Source: Bacteroidales bacterium
GTDB lineage: Bacteria > Bacteroidota > Bacteroidia > Bacteroidales > F082
Assembly (NCBI GenBank): GCA_015709215.1
Contig: JACCQN010000012.1
Location: forward strand, 1-64,000
Direction: 5' to 3'
Length of the DNA: 64,000 nucleotides
Below are positions 35,901 to 42,713 of this stretch, piece by piece; positions within the stretch are counted from its first letter, which is position 1, and each line of letters starts with the position of its first letter. The notes under the pieces are model-generated. The model searched no databases. It worked only from the letters and a program-made list of their open reading frames with translations, and was not told the DNA's origin. A program made the translations under genes and the position numbers.

Positions 35901-35983
35901 ATATAATTATCGATGGCCGCAAAAATCGGGGCATGATTTTGAAGCCTGGAGAAGAAGTCCCCATGATCAAAAAAGGCTTATAG
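32978..35983 (+). CDS. PEP-synthase-like protein with N-terminal receiver-like domains
   Basis: 1001 residues. Residues 30-140 and 170-310 look like receiver domains (LLISSVYDAFILEEDGR; QCIILVEDSVRFYSSY; LGIISDISYTREGQ; MPLLLQSSD), but catalytic Asp patterns are weak. From about 430 comes the pyruvate/PEP dikinase ATP-binding domain (RIGQGSIGGKARGLAFLD, IAIRSSSLLEDSHYQPFAGIYS). The swivelling phosphohistidine domain of PEP synthase (TSHAA) is absent, and the C-terminus is a domain with GPGRWGSSDPWLGIPVKW near 885. A phosphoryl-transfer or regulatory role is likely; the substrate is unknown. It stands alone in its transcript. Confidence 0.82.
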   Translation: MTPSRPDFLNRKFTFNDTAFTSLMKKRIYNVLLISSVYDAFILEEDGRIDEQIFNEYVSLNLRYPPGFILTSDPKEVKNILKNEKIDLVIEMLSAEDRSTYKLAEEIKADYPEIPIVILTPFSRELSLKIDRNELKGIDYVFNWLGNADILLAIIKLIEDKMNAEHDIVDIGVQCIILVEDSVRFYSSYLPNIYKIIFKQSKSFMTEGLNEHQKMLRMRGRPKILLATTYEEAIELYKKYKQNILGIISDISYTREGQLDSQAGIRLCKVVKKNDRYMPLLLQSSDAKNEEIAKEIKVGFINKNSKTLSLELRRFIKEYFAFGDFVFKDPETHQEVMRAADLKALQEKIFQVPNNALQYHIERNHLSKWLRARALFPLADLFKMFTPEDFQDCDEIKRFVFDAIANFRLNKARGVIAEFNRESFDEYLSFTRIGQGSIGGKARGLAFLDSLIKRNRLNEKFEGITIGIPRTVVLCTDVFDDFMEENNLYTIALSDEATDEEILNQFIEARLPFRIHEDLYTLISVIRNPIAIRSSSLLEDSHYQPFAGIYSTYMIPVAENDERTMIKMLSNAIKSVYASAFFKDSKAYMTATKNMIDEEKMAIVVQEVCGKRYNDHYYPALSGVARSINFYPIPPEKSEDGIANIALGLGKLIVDGGQSIRFSPKYPNKVLQTSQPDLALRETQKVFYALNMDPNSFQPTVDDAANLLQLRVAEADKDGSLRLVCSTYDFQNHMLRDGYHQGGKKLVTFANILKYKSFPLAEILLEVLRVGQLEMGKPIEIEFAVELNKPKDMVKMFYVLQIRPIVSLNESVDIDIEQIRKEDCIITADHTLGNGLIKGINDFVYVKPEAFNPAKTRDIAELVGKLNAKFLEEGKYYILVGPGRWGSSDPWLGIPVKWPQISSARVIIESGLENYRIDPSQGTHFFQNLTSFGVGYFTINPFIKDGFYDLKFLEQQEVYYEDDYIRHIRFEQSLNIIIDGRKNRGMILKPGEEVPMIKKGL

Positions 35984-35993
35984 AGCAATAGAC

Positions 35994-36497
35994 CTACCAT
36001 TTATTATAATGTATCGCTTCGGCTTGCCAGGGATTATTTATTGGTTTTTGCTCGGCAGGATAGCCCAAAGCAACCAGCGAAACAGGCAGTATTGTTTCCG
36101 GTATTTTTAAAAAATTGCTAATTTCCAACATTCTGGCTTCCCGGGGAAATACGCCAAGCCATACGCTTCCAATATCCAATGAGGTGGCTTCCAGCAAAAT
36201 GTTTTGCGTAGCAGCAGCACAATCCATATACAGATAGCCTGTCACGCTTTGTTTTTGTGTGTTGCCGCATACCAGAATAGCGGCAGCAGCTTCTTTAAGC
36301 ATTTTGCCATAAGGATGTATTTCGGCAAGCTGATCCAGTAATTCACGTTTTGTAATTACCACAAAATGCCATGCCTTGACATTGTTAGCCGAAGGTGCTG
36401 CCATTGCTGCTTTTAGTATCTGACTGATAGCTTCATCAGGAAGTGGCTCATCTTTGAATTTCCTGATGCTTCTTCTTCTGAAAATAAGTTTTGACAT
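35994..36497 (-). CDS. Nitroreductase family flavoprotein
   Basis: 167 residues of the FMN nitroreductase fold. MSKLIFRRRSIRKFKDEPLPDEAI is the N-terminal FMN-binding motif, followed by AAPSANNVKAWHFVVI and the C-terminal GSVWLGVFPREARMLEI with VALGYPAE. Substrate unknown. It is transcribed with the aspartase gene, 10 bp downstream, and ends 10 bp from the convergent 1001-residue gene. Confidence 0.9.
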   Translation of the reverse strand: MSKLIFRRRSIRKFKDEPLPDEAISQILKAAMAAPSANNVKAWHFVVITKRELLDQLAEIHPYGKMLKEAAAAILVCGNTQKQSVTGYLYMDCAAATQNILLEATSLDIGSVWLGVFPREARMLEISNFLKIPETILPVSLVALGYPAEQKPINNPWQAEAIHYNKW

Positions 36498-36507
36498 ATC
36501 CTGAGCA

Positions 36508-38349
36508 TTAATGAATCATATTTTCGGGGGCAAGAATTTTATCCAGTTCGGCCTTTGATAACAATTGTTTCTCGAGTACCAGTTCATAAACGCTTCGGCT
36601 GCTTTCGAGTGCTTCTTTTGCGATTATTGTTGATGCCTCATAACCGATATAGGGGTTGAGGGCAGTAACGAGTCCGATTGAATTTTGAACAGTTTGCCTG
36701 CAATGTGCTTCATTGGCAGTAATGCCTGAAATACAGCGATTAGTGAGTACTTTCATGCCGTTTTTCAACATTTCAATAGATTCAAAAAGGCTTTGAACGA
36801 TCACGGGTTCCATCACGTTGAGTTCAAGTTGTCCTGCTTCAGCAGCCAGCGATACCGTCAGGTCGTTGCCAATCACCTTGAAAGCAATTTGGTTGACTAC
36901 TTCTGGGATAACAGGATTAACTTTGCCAGGCATTATAGTAGATCCGGGCTGCATGGGAGGCAGATTAATTTCATTTAGACCTGCCCTGGGGCCCGAAGAT
37001 AGTAAGCGCAGATCGTTCGACATTTTGGAGAGTTTAACCGCCAATCGTTTCAAACTTCCTGAATAACTGACAAAATCGCCGGTATCCTGAGTGGCTTCAA
37101 TCAAATTTCGGGCAAGTTTTATATCCATCCCTGTTATTACGCGCAGATGTGGGATTACTTTTTCGCTGTATTGTGGGTCAGCGTTAATGCCAGTTCCAAT
37201 GGCTGTTCCACCCATATTCACTTCCAGGAATAAGGCCGCTGACCGGTTCAATTGCTGTACTTCTTCTTCGAGCGTAACAGCAAACGCTTCAAAGGTTTGT
37301 CCCAGTGTCATCGGCACAGCATCCTGAAGCTGGGTGCGTCCCATCTTGATGATTCTGGCGAATTCGCGGCCTTTGACATGAAGGGCTGTAATTAATTGTT
37401 GCAAAACAACCACCAGCTTTTCGTTGGCTTTGATCAGGGCAATTTTTATGGCAGTTGGATAAACATCGTTAGTGCTTTGAGAGAGGTTAACGTGATTGTT
37501 GGGATGACAATGTTCGTATTGTCCCCTTTCTTTTTCCATGATTTCCAGCGCACGATTGGCAATCACTTCATTGGCATTCATATTGGTAGAAGTGCCTGCA
37601 CCACCTTGGATCATATCTACAACAAACTGCGACTGAAAGCGGTTGTTGATTATCTCCTGACAGGCATGAATAATTGCTTTGGCAATATTTTCGGGGAGGG
37701 ATCCCAATTCGAGATTGGCTTTGGCAGCGGCCATTTTTACCATGGCAAGTGATTTTACAAGGTCAGGAAAAAAACTGAGCGTGATGCCGCTGATGTTGAA
37801 GTTTTCGAGTGCTCTGAGTGTTTGAATCCCGTAATAGTATTCATATGGCACCTCCCTTTCGCCAAGTAAATCATGTTCGCGACGGGTTTTGCCCGATTCG
37901 TATTGCGAGGTAATATTTGTTGCTCTGGCATTGGCATAACGCATGCGTCGCGAAACAACTCGCGTTATATTAGAGGAAATGGCCAAAGCAATCGAACCGG
38001 AGCTTTTAAATGCTTCTTTTGAAAGTGTGAGTGCCAAAGTGTCCTCAACAGCTCTTGCAGAAGTAGAATGAGGCGAATCTTCCATCAGGGAACCTTCTCC
38101 CAAAAAATCATGTTTGCCAAAATAGGTTATGGTTTGTTCTTCACCAAAAGCTGTGGTTTTATAAAGCTCAACTTTTCCATATACAATTAAAAATATGAAG
38201 GTACGTGAGGTGTTTTCCGCAAACAATATATCTCCGGCTGAATATGAGACGTCTTTTGCCTGTTTGGCAATTGTATTAAGTTCATCGTCGTTTAAACCTC
38301 TGAAAAGCTCAATGTTTTTAATGAGCTGAATTTTATCTGTTAGTTTCAC
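36508..38349 (-). CDS. aspA: Aspartate ammonia-lyase fused to a cyclic-nucleotide-binding-like domain
   Basis: 613 residues. Residues 1-140 are a CRP-type sensor (LFRGLNDDELNTIAKQAKDV, ILFAENTS, HDFLGEGSLMEDSPHSTSARA). The usual phosphate-binding Arg-Ser of CRP (ERSAW) reads HSTSA here, so cAMP binding is doubtful. Residues 150-613 are aspartase: HDLLGEREVPYEYYYG, HPNNHVNLSQSTNDVYP, GRTQLQDAVPMTLG and [19 protein letters not shown], the last being aspartase-type. It deaminates aspartate to fumarate and ammonia. The fusion suggests allosteric control by an unknown small ligand. A -7 element TACTTTTG is at 38379-38372. Confidence 0.93.
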   Translation of the reverse strand: MKLTDKIQLIKNIELFRGLNDDELNTIAKQAKDVSYSAGDILFAENTSRTFIFLIVYGKVELYKTTAFGEEQTITYFGKHDFLGEGSLMEDSPHSTSARAVEDTLALTLSKEAFKSSGSIALAISSNITRVVSRRMRYANARATNITSQYESGKTRREHDLLGEREVPYEYYYGIQTLRALENFNISGITLSFFPDLVKSLAMVKMAAAKANLELGSLPENIAKAIIHACQEIINNRFQSQFVVDMIQGGAGTSTNMNANEVIANRALEIMEKERGQYEHCHPNNHVNLSQSTNDVYPTAIKIALIKANEKLVVVLQQLITALHVKGREFARIIKMGRTQLQDAVPMTLGQTFEAFAVTLEEEVQQLNRSAALFLEVNMGGTAIGTGINADPQYSEKVIPHLRVITGMDIKLARNLIEATQDTGDFVSYSGSLKRLAVKLSKMSNDLRLLSSGPRAGLNEINLPPMQPGSTIMPGKVNPVIPEVVNQIAFKVIGNDLTVSLAAEAGQLELNVMEPVIVQSLFESIEMLKNGMKVLTNRCISGITANEAHCRQTVQNSIGLVTALNPYIGYEASTIIAKEALESSRSVYELVLEKQLLSKAELDKILAPENMIH

Positions 38350-38371
38350 GGATTATTTGTTAATTAATTCA

Positions 38372-38379
38372 CAAAAGTA
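38372..38379 (-). promoter_or_regulatory. Candidate aspA promoter element
   Basis: TACTTTTG on the minus strand, 23 bp before the ATG at 38349, matches the -7 consensus. Confidence 0.5.
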
Positions 38380-38487
38380 CATAATGTGCAAGAAATACTG
38401 TCCGAAAATGAAAAATATTTATCCTGAATGTTGGAAGTTTTAAAGCATAACAACCTTAAGAAGGATTAGTTGTTAATAATTTATCAA

Positions 38488-38495
38488 TACATTTG
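38488..38495 (+). promoter_or_regulatory. Promoter element of the DegT aminotransferase gene
   Basis: TACATTTG is a perfect -7 element, 23 bp before the ATG. Confidence 0.55.
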
Positions 38496-38518
38496 CAGCA
38501 AATATAAAAACACTGTAC

Positions 38519-39655
38519 ATGATGCAAATCCCTATGGTTGACCTTGTGGGTCAGTACCAAAAAATCAAACCTGAAGTTGATGCTGCAATTTTAGACATAT
38601 TATCTAACGCCAGTTTTATCAACGGCCCGGCTGTAAAAAGCTTACAGCAAAACCTTGAAAATTATCTTGGAATAAAACATGTAATTCCTTGTGCCAATGG
38701 CACCGATGCCCTGCAGGTTGCCATGATGGCATTAGATATGAAACCTGGTGATGAGGTGATTACAACTTCTTTTACTTTTATTGCTACTGCCGAAGTTATT
38801 GCTTTATTGAAACTGACTCCGGTTTTGGTGGATGTTGACAAGGACACTTTTAATATTGATCCTGAAGCTATTGAAAAGGCCATCACACCTAAAACTAAAG
38901 CAATCGTTCCGGTGCATCTTTTTGGTCAATGTGCTGATATGGATGCTGTTATGGCTATTGCCAAAAAACATAACCTTTTTGTGATTGAGGATAATGCTCA
39001 AGCTATTGGTGCGGATCATACCTCTGCTGATGGTACAAAACGCAAAGCCGGAACTATTGGCCATATTGGGTGCACTTCGTTCTTTCCCTCAAAAAACCTG
39101 GGATGCTATGGTGATGGTGGTGCAATTTTTACGGATGATGATGAACTCGCCAAACGGATGCGCGTCATTGTTAACCACGGCATGGAAGTGCGTTATTATC
39201 ACGATTCAATCGGCGTTAATTCGAGGCTTGACAGTATTCAGGCGGCTGTGCTTGATATCAAATTAAAGCACCTTGATGAATATGCCGAAGCACGTCGCTT
39301 TGCTGCTAATTACTATAATGAAGCTTTTGCTTCGTCCGATAAATTGAAAACTCCGATAACGGCTTCATTCACAAATCATGTATTTCATCAATACACTTTG
39401 GTAACACATTGTGTGAATCGTCAGAAACTCATGGAACATTTGCAGGCGAAAGGAATTTCAAGTGCAATTTATTATCCGGTGCCACTGCATATGCAGAAGG
39501 CTTACATTGATCCAAGGTACAAAAGAGGCGATTTTCCGGTGACGGAGAATTTATCAAAAACAGTTATTTCGCTTCCCATTCATACCGAATTTGATGAGGA
39601 AAGCCTGAAATACGTCACGGATGCAGTTTTGGAGTTTGTTGAAAAGGAATCATAG
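38519..39655 (+). CDS. DegT/DnrJ/EryC1/StrS family sugar aminotransferase
   Basis: 378 residues of the fold-type I family that adds amino groups to nucleotide-linked 3-keto or 4-keto sugars. MVDLVGQYQKIKPEVDAAI, ANGTDALQVAMMAL (the PLP phosphate loop), EDNAQAIGA (Asp binding the pyridine N) and the lysine in SFFPSKNLGCYGDGGAIFT are all present. It resembles the WbpE/PglE/FdtB-type group. No nucleotide-sugar epimerase or glycosyltransferase genes are next to it, so the sugar is not identified. It has its own promoter and terminator. Confidence 0.92.
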   Translation: MMQIPMVDLVGQYQKIKPEVDAAILDILSNASFINGPAVKSLQQNLENYLGIKHVIPCANGTDALQVAMMALDMKPGDEVITTSFTFIATAEVIALLKLTPVLVDVDKDTFNIDPEAIEKAITPKTKAIVPVHLFGQCADMDAVMAIAKKHNLFVIEDNAQAIGADHTSADGTKRKAGTIGHIGCTSFFPSKNLGCYGDGGAIFTDDDELAKRMRVIVNHGMEVRYYHDSIGVNSRLDSIQAAVLDIKLKHLDEYAEARRFAANYYNEAFASSDKLKTPITASFTNHVFHQYTLVTHCVNRQKLMEHLQAKGISSAIYYPVPLHMQKAYIDPRYKRGDFPVTENLSKTVISLPIHTEFDEESLKYVTDAVLEFVEKES

Positions 39656-39683
39656 CCTACGATAAGTATAAATTTTTTTAGAT

Positions 39684-39712
39684 GCCGGGAATCAATTTCC
39701 GGCGTTTTTTTT
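39684..39712 (+). terminator. Terminator after the DegT gene
   Basis: GCCGGGAA (39684-39691) pairs with TTTCCGGC (one G-T) around a short loop, followed by eight T. It is 28 bp past the stop. Confidence 0.85.
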
Positions 39713-39963
39713 AAGGTCATAAAGTATTAAAATTTACGGTTGACCGTAAAAATTCAGTGATCCAAATAATATAGACTTGATAATTTGTTACTTAGCCCGA
39801 CATATTGTTTTATCTGCCAATGTTGTTAAAGCAAGCATATTTTAAAAATATAATTGTGAAATATTCTTCAATTTCTTTAGCACTTGAACTTTAGGCTTCT
39901 TGATTCGGACTTGGAATAAAGAATTGTTTTTTCGTTTACCTTTGTACAACTAAAACCTCAGCC
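39713..39963 (+). other. Non-coding gap with an 18-bp inverted repeat and a promoter
   Basis: The stretch holds no ORF worth calling. TTTACGGT (39733-39740) and ACCGTAAA (39743-39750) are a perfect inverted repeat around TG. A perfect -7 element TACCTTTG (39938-39945) lies 18 bp before the next start codon. Confidence 0.5.
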
Positions 39964-41142
39964 ATGAAGCTTTCTGAAGTTAAAACAAAAGCGCAGAGGC
40001 GTGCTTTTCTTGATATTGCCCGTGAATTATACAAAGATGATCCAGTGTGGGTTTGTCCGCTCGACAACGTGATTGAAGGCGTATTTGATCCAAAGAAAAA
40101 TGTCTTTTTCGAGCATGGAGAAGCCATCCGCTGGATTCTGCACGATGATAACGGAAAATTGATTGGTCGGGTTGCAGCATTCATCAACCGCAAAAAGGCT
40201 TTTGGTTATGAGCAACCAACAGGTGGCATGGGATTTTTTGAATGTATCGATGATCAAAATGCTGCTTTTATGCTATTTGATCAGTGTAAAAATTGGTTGA
40301 CAGAAAGGGGCATGGAGGCCATGGATGGTCCGATCAATTTTGGAGAAAATGACAATTTTTGGGGTTTGTTGGTCGAAGGATATACACATCCCAGTTTTGG
40401 TATGCCCTACAATCATGCCTATTACGAAAAGTTTTTTGTAGCCTATGGTTTCAAGGAGTATTTTGAGCAGGTAACCAATCACCTTGATATTACGATTCCT
40501 TTTCCGGAGCGATTCTGGAAAATTGCTGAGTGGGTGCGCAAAAAACCAGGATTCGATTGGCGCCATTTTGAATGGAAGCAATCTGATAAGTTTATCGCTG
40601 ATTTAAAAGAAATATACGATGAAGCCTGGCAACACCATCAAAATTTCACACCCTTAGCATTAGACACCATAAAAGCTGAAATGGCGCAAACCAAAGCCTT
40701 TTTGGAAGAAAAATTTATCTGGTTTGTTTATCACAACGAAGAGCCGGCAGCTTTTTTGGTGATGTTCCCGGATGTAAATCAGCTGTTGAAACCTTTGAAG
40801 GGCAAAATGAATTTTTGGAATAAACTCAGGTTTTTCTGGCTTAGTAAAACACAAAAAATCGATCGCGCCCGGATTACAATTATGGGTGTAAAGCCAAAGT
40901 TTCAGCGGTTTGGCCTTGAATCAGGAATTTTTTGGCAGATGCAGCAGGTGATGGATCAGGCTGATTTTAAACATTATCGGGAAGTTGAATTATCTTGGGT
41001 AGGCGATTTCAATCCCAAAATGCAAGCTATACATGGAGCTGTTGGAGCTAAATTTGGAAAGCGTCACCGCACTTTCCGTTTAGTTTTTGATCCATCCGAT
41101 AATACAGCACAACGACATAAACGTATTTTATACCGGAATTAA
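39964..41142 (+). CDS. GNAT-fold acyltransferase-like protein
   Basis: 392 residues. The N-terminal half (residues 1-170) and C-terminal half (about 240-390) both look like acyl-CoA N-acyltransferase folds; DNGKLIGRVAAFINRK and the segment RITIMGVKPKFQRFGLESGIF carry the typical strand-helix pattern with a R/Q-x-x-G-x-E-like acetyl-CoA loop. FECIDDQNAAFMLFDQCKNWLTERG is a conserved helix in this Bacteroidota family. The substrate is unknown. The stop overlaps the convergent mgtE stop. Confidence 0.7.
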   Translation: MKLSEVKTKAQRRAFLDIARELYKDDPVWVCPLDNVIEGVFDPKKNVFFEHGEAIRWILHDDNGKLIGRVAAFINRKKAFGYEQPTGGMGFFECIDDQNAAFMLFDQCKNWLTERGMEAMDGPINFGENDNFWGLLVEGYTHPSFGMPYNHAYYEKFFVAYGFKEYFEQVTNHLDITIPFPERFWKIAEWVRKKPGFDWRHFEWKQSDKFIADLKEIYDEAWQHHQNFTPLALDTIKAEMAQTKAFLEEKFIWFVYHNEEPAAFLVMFPDVNQLLKPLKGKMNFWNKLRFFWLSKTQKIDRARITIMGVKPKFQRFGLESGIFWQMQQVMDQADFKHYREVELSWVGDFNPKMQAIHGAVGAKFGKRHRTFRLVFDPSDNTAQRHKRILYRN

Positions 41143-42482
41143 CCCAACCCAAGAATCCAGGTGGCAAGCGAAAAGTAAATTAATACACCACTAATATCTG
41201 CAAGTGAGGTAATTAGGGGAGCGCTTGCTGTTGCGGGATCTATGTTAATGCGGGTAAATATAAATGGCAATAAAAGTCCTATCATACTACCTGTTATTAC
41301 TGTTAGAACCATGGTAAGGGCGACAACCAGCATTATTTCGGGTGCTCTGAAACTGGCAATCAAACCAACGCCAACAGCCATTGTGATGCCCAGAAGTAGC
41401 GAAACCAGAAATTCTTTGCCCAATAATCTGAACCAATCTGTGATTTCTACATCACCAACCGCAAGCGAACGAATCATCAATGTTGCTGATTGGGCACCGG
41501 CATTTCCGCTACTGCCAATTAGCAGTGGAAGAAAAAACAGTAGCGAAACCACTGAGGTAATAGCGGTTTCGAAATGGGCGATTGCAGCTCCAGAAAAAAC
41601 ATTCATAAATACGAGCACTGTAAGCCATAAAATCCGTTTCTGATAGAGGTAAGTAACCTTTGCCTTGAGCGGATTTACGATAGCATCCTGAAAAGACCCA
41701 AATTTATGAAAGTCTTCCGTGGTTTCTTCCTCCACAACATCCATCACGTCATCTACTGTAACAATACCAAGCAATAAGCCTTCAGTATCAACAACCGGAA
41801 GCGCGACCCTGTCCTGATCCTGGAAGACACGAATGGCCATCTCCTGATCGTCGAATGCACTAAGCGACACAAAACGATCATCCATCAGTTCGCTGATTTT
41901 TTGTCCGGGGTCTGCCAACAGAATATCCCTGATTCTGATGTCGTCAATAAGTTTCATTTGATTATCAACCACAAAAATTATATTCAGGGTTTCTGAGTCC
42001 TTGCCATATTTCCTGATATATTCAAGTGTTTGAGATACTGTATGTTCTGGCTTAACCCGCACATAATTAGGGGTCATCAGTCGGCCGATACTTTCTTCGG
42101 GATAGCCCAGCAATTTAATCGCTACTTTACGCTCTTCAGGGCTTAACATTTGAATCAAGCGCTGACTAACCTGTCCGGGTAATTCTTCAAAAAAGGCAGT
42201 TCTGTCGTCAGGGTCAAGGTCGTTGAGCAGGCTTGATAATTTGTGGGCATGATGTGCCAGGCCTTCAATCATTTGCTCCTGCTTGTCGATTGTCAGGTGT
42301 TGAAAAGTTTCTTTGGCAAGTTCTCTGGGTAAGAGCCTGAAGAGGATGATATCTTCCTCTTCGTCAAGATTTTCGATGATTTCTGCTATATCAACAGGAT
42401 CTATTTCAGCAATCTGCTGGCGCAAAGCCTTCCATTCTTTTTCGGAAATAAATTTCTGAAATTGATCGATAATTTCAGTCAT
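41139..42482 (-). CDS. mgtE: Magnesium transporter MgtE
   Basis: Mg2+ channel, about 447 residues from ATG 42482. Cytosolic N-domain of repeat helices (residues 1-125), two CBS domains (about 130-250; MTPNYVRVKPEHTVSQTL, IRIRDIL, VALPVVDTEGLLLGIVTVDDVMDVV), then five TM helices (about 275 to the end) with SSGNAGAQSATLMIRSLAVGD and the C-terminal ISGVLIYFSLA. The CBS/N-domain unit gates the channel shut at high Mg2+. Start choice: SD AAGGAG at 42495-42490 is 7 nt before this ATG; a longer in-frame start (42527) would lie inside the leader hairpin. See the leader features upstream for likely regulation. Confidence 0.95.
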   Translation of the reverse strand: MTEIIDQFQKFISEKEWKALRQQIAEIDPVDIAEIIENLDEEEDIILFRLLPRELAKETFQHLTIDKQEQMIEGLAHHAHKLSSLLNDLDPDDRTAFFEELPGQVSQRLIQMLSPEERKVAIKLLGYPEESIGRLMTPNYVRVKPEHTVSQTLEYIRKYGKDSETLNIIFVVDNQMKLIDDIRIRDILLADPGQKISELMDDRFVSLSAFDDQEMAIRVFQDQDRVALPVVDTEGLLLGIVTVDDVMDVVEEETTEDFHKFGSFQDAIVNPLKAKVTYLYQKRILWLTVLVFMNVFSGAAIAHFETAITSVVSLLFFLPLLIGSSGNAGAQSATLMIRSLAVGDVEITDWFRLLGKEFLVSLLLGITMAVGVGLIASFRAPEIMLVVALTMVLTVITGSMIGLLLPFIFTRINIDPATASAPLITSLADISGVLIYFSLATWILGLG

Positions 42483-42489
42483 GTATGCA

Positions 42490-42541
42490 CTCCTTACTCT
42501 TTTAAGCTGTAAGTAGCGCACAACCACTCTCCCTACAGCTT
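42490..42541 (-). promoter_or_regulatory. mgtE leader: two mutually exclusive hairpins and the Shine-Dalgarno
   Basis: Hairpin A: AAGCTGTA (42541-42534) pairs perfectly with TACAGCTT (42511-42504). Hairpin B: CTACTTAC (42516-42509) pairs with GTAAGGAG (42497-42490) with one mismatch, and covers the AAGGAG Shine-Dalgarno. A and B share bases 42511-42509, so they cannot both form. Hairpin A begins two nucleotides after the stop of the leader ORF. This is seen directly; that it acts as an attenuator is inference. Confidence 0.55.
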
Positions 42542-42543
42542 GG

Positions 42544-42588
42544 TTAATTTAAGTTCTTTCGTTCCGGCTGATCAGGTTCGTCTTCCAT
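42544..42588 (-). CDS. Candidate Mg-sensing leader peptide of mgtE
   Basis: A 14-codon ORF, ATG 42588 to TAA 42546-42544, encoding MEDEPDQPERKNLN. It starts with four acidic residues and two Pro in the first nine, then basic residues. This composition matches the leader MgtL of E. coli mgtA ([17 protein letters not shown]), where acidic and proline codons destabilise the ribosome at low Mg2+. The predicted transcript starts near 42607, placing the ORF about 20 nt from the 5' end. No SD is visible for it. Coding status rests on the context only. Confidence 0.5.
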   Translation of the reverse strand: MEDEPDQPERKNLN

Positions 42589-42613
42589 GAGATTTTACGA
42601 TTTGAAATTTGTG

Positions 42614-42621
42614 CAAAAGTA
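42614..42621 (-). promoter_or_regulatory. mgtE promoter element
   Basis: TACTTTTG on the minus strand matches the -7 consensus exactly, 26 bp before the leader ORF and 132 bp before the mgtE ATG, so mgtE has an unusually long leader of about 125 nt. Confidence 0.6.
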
Positions 42622-42656
42622 AGCTTTTTGATGGCAAAGGCGAGTGGCATGAAAAT

Positions 42657-42689
42657 AAAAAAGCTGCAACATAAAATGCCGCAGCTTTT
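42657..42689 (-). terminator. trxB terminator
   Basis: AAAAGCTGC (42659-42667) and GCAGCTTTT (42681-42689) pair perfectly, followed by more T on the minus strand. It lies 25 bp past the trxB stop and isolates the mgtE transcript. Confidence 0.85.
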
Positions 42690-42713
42690 GGTATATATGA
42701 TGAGCTTGTTGCT

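Noticed and set aside
42504-42588. Bases ACCTGATC and GTAGGGA in the mgtE leader look like pieces of a TPP riboswitch
   Set aside because: The 5' half (the CTGAGA motif and its stem) is missing and the spacing is wrong; an ORF and hairpins explain the region better.
42483-42613. M-box (Mg) riboswitch in the mgtE leader
   Set aside because: The leader is only about 125 nt and lacks the multi-stem M-box architecture; a leader-peptide model fits better.
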